From contig NC_088312.1 of the NCBI RefSeq assembly GCF_910592395.1, forward strand, positions 1,736,001 to 1,800,000: DNA of 64,000 nucleotides. The letters are read 5' to 3'. The stretch comes from Lineus longissimus (lineage: Eukaryota > Nemertea > Pilidiophora > Heteronemertea > Lineidae). The notes under the pieces were generated by a model. It saw only the letters and a list, made by a program, of their open reading frames with translations. It was not told where the DNA came from and did no database searches. Positions 11,701-23,973 of the stretch are shown here, in pieces (position 1 is the stretch's first letter; each line of letters begins with the position of its first letter). Both the position numbers and the translations under genes were made by a program.

Positions 11701-14700
11701 GCAATACCTCAGCACTTAATCCAATTTCGGGTACCAAATTCTGACAATATAAGGCTATCACAAGATTTCTGATGAATCCTACCTTGGTCCCTGTCCCCCG
11801 TCACCCTGGCCAAACAAATATGCTGACACGTTCGTACGACCTTTATCTTGGTGATTTTTTACAGTTTTGATCAGCTGAAGAAAAAGGAATTTACTAATTT
11901 CACAACAACAACATTTGCCAACAAAAGACTTAGTGACAAGCTTTTCTCTGAAAAGCATTTCTTCACCAATTCCGCTAAATTTAACACACAATATTTGAAA
12001 GTGATGACCTTTGGCCAATGTCTATTCGTTTTCACAGTGTTTAAATGTGTTTGACCCTCACCTCTTCTCCCCGACCATGCAAGCAATAGCTGTCTCCTGG
12101 AGGGAAATGTGTCAGCACCTTGCTCCCATCAATGCCTTCCCAGTAGAATGTATGATGCTGAAATGGAGGACCAAAGCTATAAGGTTATGGAATGTTGAGG
12201 GCACCAGAGTACAGGACTGTCAGAGTGGTGATGTGGTAAGACCTATGTTCAAAGAACATCTGCACCTGTTATATCTGAGGTCAAGGGTTCTGCATCTAGT
12301 CAGGGCATGTCTTGATGTGATAGTGAGGCCAACTCTCTGTCAGTGTAGGGACTTATCTGACACTGCAAATAGCCCTTGGCAATACATCTGTTCAGAGAGC
12401 TAATAAAGACCTTGCTCACGAACTCATTAGCTATGAACTCATTCATTTACTTACAGGGAATTTGTTCACCAGGTTCCAACTAAGTTTCTGAGTGAGGAAT
12501 CTTGTCACACCCATGTGCTGCATTATCTGTGGAATTTGGGCAGAATACCCAAATGTGTCCGGAAGCCAGAATTCTTTACACCTCAGGTTGAATTCCTTCT
12601 TGAAGAAGGCTTGTCCATAGAGGAACTGTCTGATGAAGGCCTCACCACTTGGTACGTAGCCATCCTGAAGAAAAACATTAAGGGAAATAATCCAAAGATA
12701 ATTGGAAGATAAATCAATGGTTATCGTTTATGAAATGGAAACTTATGTACTTTTTAAAACCTGGTCTAAATACACTAGATATGACACATCATGTCAGCAT
12801 GTCACTAACCAACTAAGTGACTGCAGGGTTAGTATTTTAAAGCCAACGGAGACAACATTTTCACGTGGGGAAGGAGGGTAAAATATTTTGAAAGTTTTGA
12901 ATTATTCTGTTGTCATGAACATGATGAAATACGATTTTTATGAATATCTTGAAAAATTGAGCAAAGATACCAACCATCTCCACCCAAGTGCCACCAACAG
13001 GTATGAAGCGTCCCTCCCTGACAAACTTCCTGATATCTTCAAATAAGGACGGATAGTGTTGCTTCACCCAGTCATATTGCTGAGCCTAGAATAAACAGCA
13101 AACAAGACTTGAGTGATCTCACGAACTCTCATTTGTGTTGGTTTGATCAACTGATCACACTTTTGTTCACAGCACAAAAAGTTGAAAATGACATAGTAAA
13201 TCATGACAAAAGATTCACAGTTGATGCAAAAACCATTATATCATTATTAGTGTCAAAGTAGAAAAGTTGTCTTTACATGAAAAGACCTCAAGTGGAGTTC
13301 AAGGGAGTTAGTGGCTTTGGCATCTGCATTTGCATTTTCGACAAAATGACTGTACTCACCTGAGAACAGGCAAATTTGAAGTTGGGATAACGTTCCATCA
13401 ATCTAATTGTGTGAGTCCAGCTACGTGCACATTTCCTTATGGTCTCAGCATAAGGCCACAGCCAAGCTGGGTTTGAAACAGAAGCAAGCATTCACATATC
13501 ATTAAAAACGTTTTATTCATTGGCAAGGGAATTCTTTACTCGAAACTGCTCCTAGTCAATTGGAGTAACCATTGCAATTCTAAATTTCATCTTTATGACT
13601 TGAATTATCCTGGAGTCTATCATTGTTGTTTACATCTAAACATTTTGATACATCAATCAACTGATATTTGGAAAATAATAAGATCAGCCCGACAGCGTGG
13701 TCTCAAAATGGAGATAACAGAGTGTGTGATGTCAAATCAGACTTCCAAGTGCCAAAACTAGCAAGAGATATCACACAAGCATACCTGTGTCAATATGGCA
13801 ATGACCCATTGCATGCACCACATGTTGAGAATCACCATTTTTCTGAGAGAAGAACTTGCTGGCTATTTCCTGGGCTCTGAAAACCAATCATAGTTATAAT
13901 CTTTGATGGAAGACGTGTAAGTTTTCTCTCAGTTTTGAATTCTTTCATTTTGAAATTGGAAAAAAAGGAAGGTGCACACATTCAGATTATTCAGTGTACA
14001 AAACAGAGTCTTTCTTTTGTCTGACTGCATGTTTTGTATGCTTTGAAAATGTTAGTAATTATGGATGACTCCTTTGTAGAAGCGAAGAAGAGAACTCTGT
14101 TAACTAACCTGTGATAGCCTGAACGTTGACCATCAGTGCAAAGATTGACCATCTCATTAGCGGTGTAGAGGGCTTGGTACATCCTGTGGCTGTCATCTGG
14201 CAGGTGCTGTAAACAGACATGAAATGTGTATACAGGCTTTTTCCCCCCAAGAAACTGACAGACATTTTCAAAATACTCAGGACAAGGAGGATGTTACTAA
14301 CCTTGACCATATCAATAAGCATCTCAATATCAATGAGAAGGTTGTAGACAGCCCTATCCATGATAACAACCTTTGCCTTGGTGAGTGTGTACATCTTGTC
14401 AGTCTGTGGAGGATTAATGAGGCCGTCTTTGCCGCAGCCAAACAAACCATTACACGCCATCTCAATGAAGAAATCATGACTGAAAGGCAATGAAATCAGA
14501 TTGACCGAAGATCAGTTTTCATACTCAGTAAATGTAGTTAGTAAATTTGTAAATTCACTAAATAGTATGTCACCAACAAATTATCAGACTAGACTTACTG
14601 CAGTTCTCTTTCACTCAACTTCATGGTGATAATGTAATCTTCCTTGGTGTCATCATTGGACGCCCTACCACCAGTCAGACCCTAAAATAGGCAAACCACA

Positions 14701-15807
14701 CGATGCTAGAAGTAGAAGTACTTACTCACTGCAACAGATTTTACATCATGATTGAGATTCTAACACTCAGACCCTTGAATAAAAGGGGCCAGCAGCATGC
14801 TCCCCCAGGCTATTTTCATTCCCAATTGAGCATAATATAGTGATGACACAGTTGAACAGTTTTTGAGAAAACAGCACAATTCAAATGGATATAACCGGGG
14901 CCATAGTGAAAGAAGAAATTTAAAGGTCACAAAGGCAGTGGGTTCTATTAATTTCATGCCCTGATGAGATACTATAGCACAAAAACTCAAGTTTCCAAGA
15001 AAAGCCTTTTTTTTTCTTTCATACCTGGACAGGTTTTCCAGCCTTCCATATGAGGCACTCACAGTTGCTGTTCCAAATGAGATGAACTTCACTGTCTATC
15101 CAGTCAGCAGGGACATCAACAGTAACTTTAAACCAATGGGTTGCCCACCTGAAATTAAGGGCAGAGAGACATTTCGACCACATGCAAATGACTGTAAACT
15201 AAAAATATTGGCAATTGTAAAAGTTTGTGGGATAAGTGATAGGAGTTTGACGGTGAGAAATGAAACTATGACGTAACAAGGTTGATTTTGTGAGTGGTGA
15301 GCACTGACATCCGTCTGCAGCACAAACTCAGACTTACGATGGACCAAAACTTTCTCCAGTTTTTGTTGGTGTGTAAAGCTGTTTTGCTGCATCGGCAAAG
15401 GGTATTCTGTCTGGTGCGGCATAATGTTCTATGGAAGTCACAGGAACTTCCTTAGGGTAGAGTCTAAAAACAAACAAGAAGTAGACGCCTTGAAGACAAT
15501 TCTGTTAAAATTGGAATTCAATACTGCCCAGGGCCCAATATTTTAGCCTTGAAAACGAGGTATTACACATTTTCGGATAAGTGTTTGATATCTGATGCCA
15601 TAACCCAGCAGTCATTCTAACTTTTAATTCAATGTGTCATAAAAAATAACGGTATCTGACTCCGAGATAATCATTGAAAATGAAAACAATTTGTGATACT
15701 GACTTTCCTCTGAGGTTAACATCAATGAAGTCTACTGTTGAGATGAACTTCTCTGCCCTCTCACGTGTTGTCCTCTTGTTCTTTATCACATGGGGTTGTG
15801 GATTCAT
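5730..15807 (-). CDS. MAN2C1: Alpha-mannosidase class 2C member 1 (GH38), complete
   Basis: Cytosolic GH38 alpha-mannosidase that trims free oligosaccharides from glycoprotein turnover. There are 25 exons: 15807-15704, 15463-15338, 15148-15025, 14681-14599, 14479-14302, 14206-14109, 13876-13785, 13466-13360, 13085-12975, 12664-12455, 12157-12062, 11874-11783, 11524-11471, 11247-11118, 10926-10707, 10470-10409, 10039-9874, 9607-9525, 9294-9188, 8836-8732, 8384-8084, 7747-7558, 7240-7089, 6395-6292 and 5889-5730. They total 3255 nt, or 1084 aa, against about 1040 in human. Visible motifs: metal-binding GHCHIDT (exon 7), VGGTWVEM, nucleophile Asp in [11 protein letters not shown] (exon 10), NQFHDV (exon 15), and [18 protein letters not shown] (exon 21). 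The start follows the human N-terminal pattern ([13 protein letters not shown]). A TTTCAG just upstream of the ATG suggests a 5' UTR intron. The last exon carries a His-rich insert. Confidence 0.97.
6573..6856. mobile_element. TTAA-flanked foldback MITE, copy A, in a MAN2C1 intron
   Basis: The element starts TTAACACCTTCAGCGCCGAA and ends with the inverse, ...TTCGGCGCTAAAGGTGTTAA, so TTAA is present at both edges. Next to each end lies the 18-bp palindrome ccacgtagatctacgtgg (one arm slightly mutated). The interior is a second hairpin built from gccatcgccatcttcaggg and its inverse. There is no coding capacity. TTAA ends suggest mobilisation by a piggyBac-type transposase (inference). A rearranged relative is at 37195-37600. 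Confidence 0.8.
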
Positions 15808-16175
15808 CTTCAAGCTGAAAATTTCATAGCCTATTATAGGAAGCTTTCAAAATCAAGATGACATTTACTTAATACTTACTAACTTAGGCTATCTATCTTT
15901 TCTAATCAAGGAGAAAACTGGAAGTGGCTGCTGCTTGCCTGAAAGGAAATAGATGTGATTTCATATTATTTATTTAACAATGACAGAATTCTATAATAAT
16001 TACAGAAGCATTTACCAGAAGCCACATGTAACACTTCCTGGTTCAGATGCACAAATCACAACAAATCAATACAAATTCACAACAACCCGTACAAAATGTG
16101 CGAAGAAGTAAACAGCGTCAATATTTTCCACATTTGCCGGGAATACTAGTTTTTTCATGGTCGAACAGTCACAGA

Positions 16176-16575
16176 CACAGCTCCTTGGTGAGTTTAGAGT
16201 ACGGACTCATGCATATTGATCTAGCAGGTGCTGCCATATTCAAGGTTCGGACAGCTCCTGGGAGAGTTTTCAGTATCATATATGTAGCGGGTGCAGCCAT
16301 ACAGCATTACAGGTCAGGATAACTCTTGGGCAAGTTTACAGTGGGGACCTATGTGTTAAAGCTGCCATATTGCTTCTAGGGACAGCTTCTGGGTGTGTTT
16401 ACAGTAGTAGGTACCAGTACACGAGACAGAATGGCCTTGTGCTGCTTATTCAAGGTTCGGACAGCTCTTGGGTGAGTTTACAGTAGGGACCTATATAAAA
16501 TGATGGAGTCAGTAGGTGCTGCCATATGGGGGGGGGGGGGGGGGTCAGACCACTCCTGGGCGGGTTTACAGTAGA
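16176..16575. repeat. Six irregular tandem copies of an ACAGCTCCTGGGTGAGTTTACAGT-type unit
   Basis: Related blocks begin near 16176, 16251, 16321, 16382, 16461 and 16549, each shaped like acagctcttgggtgagttta followed by cagta. Several are preceded by ggtgctgccatattcaaggt. Spacing varies from about 60 to 90 bp, so this is a decayed satellite. A run of about 19 G starts near 16528. Confidence 0.7.
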
Positions 16576-17488
16576 GGCATGAATTTACGTGAAAAATTTT
16601 AACAGAAGAACGCACAACAAAATTCTTAAACTTGTTCGTCTTAAACTTAAACAGTGACTCCAGCAATGATATGGCAGGTAAATGGAGGGTGCATGTCTTG
16701 TCTTTGGCTCTGGCTCAAGCTAGCTAAGGAATGATCTACAGTTAACAGAAGAACTCAACGATATATGTTGGAAGTAAATGTCCTTTTGAATATGTGTCTT
16801 CCATGAGAAGCTTCAGCACCTAGGTAAAAACACAAAATGTCAGCATTCGTGTACAGCTTATACATTCTGTAGTAAGAATACTCCAAGTACACTGTCTCAA
16901 CAGGTGAGCCCAGAGTCTTCGCTGGCATTAGTTGTTCATTTTTGTTCCAGAGGGAAGACATATCCCACATCCTCAATCGAGTCGCCAAAGAGATCTCTTC
17001 ATAACAATGGTTTGTACACTATAAGTCACATTACATCTCTTGTCAGTTGGGATTTTTGTCCTTTTCGCATCCAAATCCTATTATAGAAACCAGTTTCTAA
17101 GAATGCAAAAATCTTTTCAGGAGTGAGACATACACGAAGGCCTCCCTCTGAAGCAAAACGGTCGCCTCCAGATAAGTCCAAATGTTGTAAGGACAAGATT
17201 GAAAGCAGTGGTAGGTAAACCATTTTAAACTTCTTTTACCCGAGATTCATTGTAAAAACATTTTTTGTATCTAAATCAAATAACATCTCAGGCAAGTTAA
17301 CGTTTATCCCAGTGTACATGTTTGTCATCTGGAGCAAGTCACTTGACTATGATCTGATATTGACTATTCATCTGGAGTTTGGATATCACCATCCTGGCAC
17401 AATGGTGAATTCGATCATCGCAGCTTGGATTACCAGTATGGAAAACTTTCTGTGCGGCCGGTGTAGAAGTTTAAAATGTCCTAGGATA

Positions 17489-17645
17489 AAATGTCCGGGA
17501 ACAAATGATTCTATTATGCGCTTCAATCTCTGAGCTATTGGCGGTCAGGGTCTCTATAGAACCATATTGCAGAATACAATAGGGCCGGACACTTTTTCCA
17601 GGGGGGACACTTTTTACTTTTACACCGGGTTAGAATGGAATTCAT
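17489..17645. repeat. Dispersed repeat, copy 1
   Basis: The segment from gggaacaaatgattctatta through ctattggcggtcagggtctc, gcagaatacaataggg and acactttttccagggg to ttttacaccgggtt matches block by block with 47562-47710. The two copies are diverged and 30 kb apart. Neither has coding capacity. Confidence 0.7.
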
Positions 17646-18139
17646 GACGTTAACATGATGATATCTATACAAGAACGCAATTAAAAATCGACCTGGTATA
17701 TAGGCTACATCACAACAATTTTCTCGACGGAATCACTTTCATGTGATGTCACACGTCCAATTCCCCGATATTATGAGTCACTGCCATTCAGTGGAACATA
17801 ATACTGCCTTCAATTCTGCTCTGCAAACAATGTAATAAAATTGAAATAGGTCTATTTTGTCTGGAGTAATTAAATAATGGCCTGAACACCATACAGCACA
17901 AACGCCGCAACGGTACCTGCTGGTGAAATCTAGGACGATATATACACAGGATTCATGCAGTGTTTACCACCAGTGCACACCACATCCTAGTTCGTGATAA
18001 CACCGAGAGACTCTTCAACTTGAAACCTACGAAACTGCAGAAAAAGCGATGCATTCCTGAGCCTACTATACCATGGAATATCCATAGCCTATTAGTTCTG
18101 CAGTACACAGGCCATGCGTTTTTAAGTGGATTCTGCTTG

Positions 18140-21100
18140 ATGGCTATGGGAGTAAGCGGATCATTCCGATGGAGTCTCTTCATTCTAATCTTGCCATTAG
18201 TCTGCCAATTTGGTAAGTATATGCGGTTTAACTACATTTAGTATAACTTGTAGTCCAGATGTAGCCTGATGATGTGCTCTGCACCTTAGTGTTAGGGTCC
18301 GGGGTATCATCAGGCTTAGGAAGAGAGATACCCGGGATATGTACCAGCCAGCGAAAAACATGAGTTTTGTCGTTTCAGACGCGAAGTTGAGCTCATTTCT
18401 TCTCTTCAGTTTTACAGCGTAGGCCTAACCTCCAGCACGAGGTAGTGCTTCTTTAATAAAATTCCCCTAACTGCGCCAGTTTCCACCGGCAATCCCTGGG
18501 TGAGATGAGTTGGACACTCACCTCTCCACAGGGTGTAAGGGGTATATATCTGGAGTGAGCCTTGATGTCTTCATTGGCGAATCACTATTAGCAACTTGTG
18601 AAAATATTTAGGATCTGATGTTTCGGCGATGTTTTATGCCCATGGTTTACATTCTGAAACACTTAAATTCATTTTGAGTCTAGTAACCAGAATCAGTCAA
18701 TTAACTTACACTTCCTTTGCACTTGTTCGGTTAACAATACCCTAATCTTTATTTTCATTAATTGATTTTGAGCATAACAATTACAACGTAATTAATATAA
18801 CATATAGTTGACCTGAATCAGCCCAGGCTGCCCATGTGATACCCCATGTGGGCCCCACATGCATGTGCCATATGACAGTGAGCCCAAATACTCCGCCTCT
18901 GTACGAGGTAGGAGTATAGCAAAAACCTGATCTCAGGATGGTCACTAATTGCGTACGGCTAAGAAGTTCACTACCCATTCCAACTCAGACGCTTTTCTTC
19001 TGTACGGTGCAACAAGCGGTGACGTTTATACAGGCCTACTGTCAGTAAAACAGATAATGGAAAGATTGCCAGTGTTGAACAAGTTCATCCCCGTCGTCGC
19101 GGGACCTTCCTTTGCTTTGTTTTAATCATGCACCTTCTTTGTCATCAATTATTTTGAAGAAACCATCTGCATGAAATGCAACTGCATCCTCCTCTCATGT
19201 CTGCATGCATGATGAGGGTCATTCAAACAATAGTAACTAGGTTAAAGTTGACATTAAGTAGACTACACTTAATGGCCATTTCGGATGAATATGGGTATTC
19301 GACTGTTTAAGTAGGTGGTGAACCAAGTCTGCAGTATTCATTTGACAAGAGGGGTAACCAACAACTACTCTGCTTGCGCTGACATATCCTAACATAACCA
19401 GTGGCGGGTTTTCAATATGAATCCGCTTGTCGATATGTCCAATCTTTTGTACATATGACTTAAAGGGGTAAAAAAAGCCTGATTTTAGGATGGCGTTGAA
19501 ATGGTTGAGCGGCGCAACCATTCGAAATGCTTTTGATCGAACCGGTTTAGGTGCGGAATACGGGGTGTAGGCCTATGCATGTGCATAGTATAATATCCAT
19601 CCTTCAAGGTGAAACATTCACTGCCGGCAAGATACGTAGGACTCTTATTCAGACTGGAGCTTTTTTGATAACCCTAAAAACAGAACCATTGACACCCGGG
19701 CATCGACGATGGATGGTCAACAGACAAACAAATATCAGTAAATCCCCCCGCAAGCTCTTTGTTCGTGGCAGCGATAAGCCTATACACCGACCAGAAGGCC
19801 TGGGTATGCCTATCTGTTGACTTGGTTTAGGTCAGAAGCAGTTGCACTCAAGAGCAGACGCCTGTTGATTAATGGTAAACATGCTGAACAACATCAACGA
19901 ACACCTCCGAACCTATTCTGTTAGTAATAACTCACATTTACCCTCGTTTATCCTGTTTATTGCAACTTGTGTATCAATAACTATGAGACCAACCTTATTA
20001 CAAGATAGCAAGGTATAAATATACATCTGTTCTCGGAGAGTCAGCTTTCAGACAAGTATTTGAGGATTCACGTAGGCACTCTATGTATCGTTGTATCTCA
20101 GAGTATAGGTAGACTCCCGGGTAGTCTATTTCGTCATCCTATTCAAATTGTCCCATAGGGTGAGAGACAAGGCCAGTCCACTGCGTCCGGAGTGTAAGTA
20201 TTGGAGCACATATCAACGTTTTCTTGGGAAAAAAAGATATCTTCGTCTCTCACTGGACATACGCGTGCTATTATAACTTCATTATTTCAACAACGTGATA
20301 ACTACACTCTTGATGCATTGGACCGGCCTCGTCCTGTCGGATAAGGAGATCCAATTAGGATGGCGCAATGGGCTGCCCCGGGAGTCTACGTGCTAACTGG
20401 ATACGGGATCATATAGGCTAATAACACGCGTTCTCATCTGCTTATAGTCACAGGGAAAGATAATATTTAACATAAACCTGAGCGTTGTTTTCACTAGCAA
20501 CCTTTCCTGCCGGTCAGTCAGGCCATGATCGAGCACAGCATATGTATGACGGGCCAGGAATAATTACCACTCCTTCATTATGCACATCAATTCAGCCTAC
20601 ATGCGTATACAGATACTATAATTATCATACATAGAATAAAGCAACTTGAATTCGGAAATCAGGTTATGCTCATCCTTGTTATGACTATGAGGATGTAGAG
20701 GAAATTAATTACCAGTATCGCAGTGATATTGCAGCCTTGATTGTTTGATGTAACATGGACGTTTGCCCCCTATCCAAGACCTCCATCATCATGCATTAAC
20801 TATGTAACTTCATAGAACAGTAAGGGATGCGTATATTCGATTATGCACTTTTGAAACAACTACCGTATATGGCTAATTCATTGCATAGCTAGTTCATCCG
20901 CTTACTATAGTATATATATGTAAGGATATATTGGAATGTTCACATCCGGACGATGACGGCGTCAATACAGCAGTCTATTCTGTCATCCTGATTGTCTTTC
21001 CTTTATTGGGCGACAAGACGAGGCTGGTCCATTGCGTAAGGAGTGTAAGTGCCTCTGGCCGACGCGGGTAACCACGATCTATAGTTCATCTTCTCCCGCT

Positions 21101-23973
21101 AACGCATGAGAGTCAGAGAGGCTCATATTGAGTGTTTTCTTTTTCGGATTACTTCCAGGCTGCAAGAACACCGGTCAGTGTGCAGAAACTAACTATCACT
21201 GCGCGGGAGACAAGCTGATGCTGGTCAAATCCGCGTACTCGTGTTCTGACGAACGCTGCTCTAAGAAGCTATACGACTCCGTGGACGTACAGAACGTCTG
21301 GAGCACGTGTAACATGAGGAACACGTGTGACGTCACTGTACGTCATCACTTCTTGATCATGAATTACGACTGTGGTAAGTCATGTTTGGAAATATCTAGC
21401 TAGGTAGAGAATCTTGGATGAAACCATTTAACCTTAGAGTTTACTCTAAGATGACTGACCACCTTGTTAAGAAAGTGCCCTTGGTTATGCCAAGCAAGCC
21501 ATGCTAATAAGGAAATATATGTATGAAGAATATGCCCTTGCTATTGTCTTGATATTCTTGAAATGAATGTGCCAATGCCAGATTTAGACATGCCAGTTTA
21601 ATACATGTCTTCAGTATTCGTTTCCAGTTGTACCAGACGGGATGACCAAGGGGGACATATGTGCCGCTGAGAAGTTAATGCTGACTCCCGGGTCGGCGAA
21701 ATTCTTTCTGCACAACCCCGGCTATCCGCAGCATACGGCCGAGGAAGTCACCTGTACCTGCCGGGCAAATCTCAGCCAACCTGTCAGCGTGACCATGCGC
21801 TACCTACAGGCAGACATCCCGGATGAATCACTCAAAATTCTCTGGGATAACTTAGGGGGCAGCCCAAATGGTTCAGAAGAAATAATCACACCAAAGAGAA
21901 CACTAGAGCTCGTGTATCAACACAGCAATTTGAGCAGTTTCTGGATACAGATTTCAGGTAAATGAGGAAGAAAATGCTGTGTTTGCGTTTCTTTCAGTAA
22001 GAATACAGTCATGTACTTTGTAACTGAATTGGCTTAGAAACGAGATAACTAACTGCTTACAATGGACATACCTTGGAATTGCCAGGTAATTGCAAGAAAG
22101 AAAGAAAACATATAGTGTGCTAGACGGGTGCATGTGAAGAAATATTATAATTATCGCATCTCTTCTCTCTTTCAGTTGATAACACCGTAGAACTATTTTG
22201 CCAGAACGAATATCCTATCGTGATTTTACCAACTCAATCCTCAGCCGCTTTTTCCTTTAGTGAGTGATCAAAGCAGTCCACCTTAAAATTCGGCCAACAA
22301 CAGTATTACTGAAAAGTAAAGCTTGTTGATGATAACTGAAGATACATGTATTGCCTATAACCAAGTGAAGATCAGTACTTGCTTTAACCAAATATACTTG
22401 CTATAACGCATAATCATGTTAGAAGAATTATCATTAGATGTTCAAATGTAATGGATGTACACTGTACATGTTCTAATAAAGCAATGTGACAACTACCTGA
22501 AAGAAAATAATGTGGAAGGAAACTAAGAATCATCATGTCGACAGCACTCCACCTATAAGTAGAAAATTCTGCGTGGTTCCACAGCTAAGATAGCTAAGTG
22601 GGTACCATTCCAATTTTAAGTGTTTTATAAGATGCGCAAATTCTATTTTAGGTATCCGTATCTGGATCATCTTGGGAGCTACTAGTGGCGTCATCTTCTG
22701 CTTCATCATCCTCGTTCCTATTCTGGTCATCTTCCTATGCAGGTACGTCTAAATACTATGAAATGTCAGCAAGAATATAAAGATAAATGGGCCCTTTGCC
22801 ATATTTGACTTTTGGTCTAGTTGAATAAAACATCATATAATGAGTTGTTGTCTTTCCAGGCAAAGGAAGCGACGCGTAACAAAACTCCGGGCATGGAACG
22901 AGATGGTTGAGAAAGCCACTTTAAACCCTCAGGGTGCCACCACCATCCAGCGAGGGACAGACAGGATAAGGAAAGTCCCCAAGGACGGCAAGACAATAAA
23001 CCTATATCAATCAGTTGATGAGGCACTGAGTAATGGTGAGACTATGGATGGAGACGGTACGATATGGACGTTGGTCACGCCCAGTAAGCGTCGGCCAGGT
23101 GCTCTCAGTCTCAATCGTCCCCCACCCAAACAACGAAGTCTACCACCAGAGCCAGATCTAGCTGTACCAAAAGATACCCCATATTACATCTACGAAACGT
23201 TACCAAAGGATTCCAGCAAGAAGAATCATCCTTACCAAGCAATAGACGAGTTGGAGAGCGGAGAGGAGGACAGCATTGGCAAGATGATGTTCAATGACTC
23301 GGTAGAATCAAAGGAAGGTTTAGATAAGCGGACACCGGATGATGATTGGAGTGACCTCTACCAGATGGCATCCACCCTAGGTAGAGACAGCGCTAGTCCC
23401 GAGAATGACCAGTGGAAAACCAGTGACATTTATCAGGCTACAAAGATACAGAGTGGTGCTGGCTTAGCTGCGGATTCGGGTGGAGGAACTGCGAAGTTGC
23501 CCCCTTCAAGGTCGCCACATTCTGGTAGAGGTGTTCTCAATCTTCCAGACTCTGGGAGGGGGACATTAGATCCACCGTCATTGGGTGGAAGGATTGAAAA
23601 GTCACCGCAGTCTGGCCGAGGTACTCAATATCGTCCAGATTCTTTTGGGGGGACTGCAAAACTGCCATATTCCACTGGAGGAACTGCAAAATTTCCATAC
23701 TCCCCTCCTGGAACCTATGACAATGCTCGTGATATTAACTCAAAACCTGATGATTCTAGTGGCTACGATAACTGTGAGTCCCCGGATCCTGAGGAATGGC
23801 TCAGAGAAAAGGAACGTGAGAAAGCAGAACTTGAAGCTGCTTTCCTTGACATCGGAAAGACGCTCTCAAGGGTTAAAGGCGATATTAATGCTTTCAAATC
23901 TTTGAAAAACACGAACAAAAAAGCTAAACCAAAACCCAACTCGCCTGATGATGTATACGAATTTGTCCCGTAA
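18140..23973 (+). CDS. Single-pass receptor: SUEL-type lectin, CUB-like domain, TM, tyrosine-rich tail
   Basis: Six exons: 18140-18212, 21159-21374, 21628-21957, 22176-22259, 22652-22742 and 22860-23973 (1908 nt, 635 aa, phases consistent). Exon 1 encodes a signal peptide (MAMGVSGSFRW then LFILILPLVC). Exon 2 (about residues 25-96) resembles a SUEL/galactose-binding lectin domain: CAGDKLMLVKSAY..., STCNMRNTCDVTV, ending NYDC. Exon 3 (about 97-206) is CUB-like (FFLHNPGYPQH, then VSVTMRYLQADI). Exon 5 is a transmembrane helix followed by the basic stop RQRKRR. The 370-residue cytoplasmic tail, mostly one exon, has YETL-x10-YQAI, YQSV, two YDN sites, YEFV near the C-terminus, a proline-rich PPPKQRSLPPEP and a degenerate SGRGT/GGTAK repeat. 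The likely role is a surface receptor signalling through tyrosine phosphorylation (inference). No named orthologue was recognised. Confidence 0.85.
20014..20021 (+). promoter_or_regulatory. TATA box inside intron 1 of the receptor gene
   Basis: A strong TATAAATA is followed about 25-30 bp later by an initiator-like TCAG (about 20041). About 150 bp downstream is a perfect donor, GGAGT|GTAAGT, at 20193/20194. Together these suggest an internal alternative promoter and first exon for the receptor gene. The sequence alone cannot show that it is used. Confidence 0.4.
20120..20193 (+). repeat. Candidate alternative first exon, copy 1
   Basis: A block containing tagtctatttcgtcatcct, then gacaaggccagtccactgcg, ends GGAGT|GTAAGT. 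It resembles 20970-21044, which ends with the same exon/donor sequence. Ending in phase 1, it could splice in frame to the exon at 21159. No usable ATG is present in that frame. Confidence 0.4.
20970..21044 (+). repeat. Candidate alternative first exon, copy 2
   Basis: A block with cagtctattctgtcatcct and ggctggtccattgcgtaa ends GGAGT|GTAAGT, about 115 bp before the lectin exon. It parallels 20120-20193. Ending in the same phase, it could join to that exon in frame. Confidence 0.35.

Larger units (their letters stand above)
15808..18139. other. Divergent spacer between MAN2C1 and the lectin-like receptor gene
   Basis: No supported coding exon was found in 2.3 kb. It should hold the MAN2C1 5' UTR and promoter (minus) and the receptor promoter (plus). 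It also contains an irregular tandem repeat (16176-16575) and one copy of a dispersed repeat (17489-17645). Confidence 0.55.

Noticed and set aside
12011-12403. 130-codon plus-strand open frame
   Set aside because: It is antisense to MAN2C1 exon 12157-12062 and its flanking introns. It has no recognisable domain.
18781-19820. Open frames of 65-94 codons on both strands
   Set aside because: No domain, no splice-compatible borders and no similarity among them. They lie in receptor intron 1.
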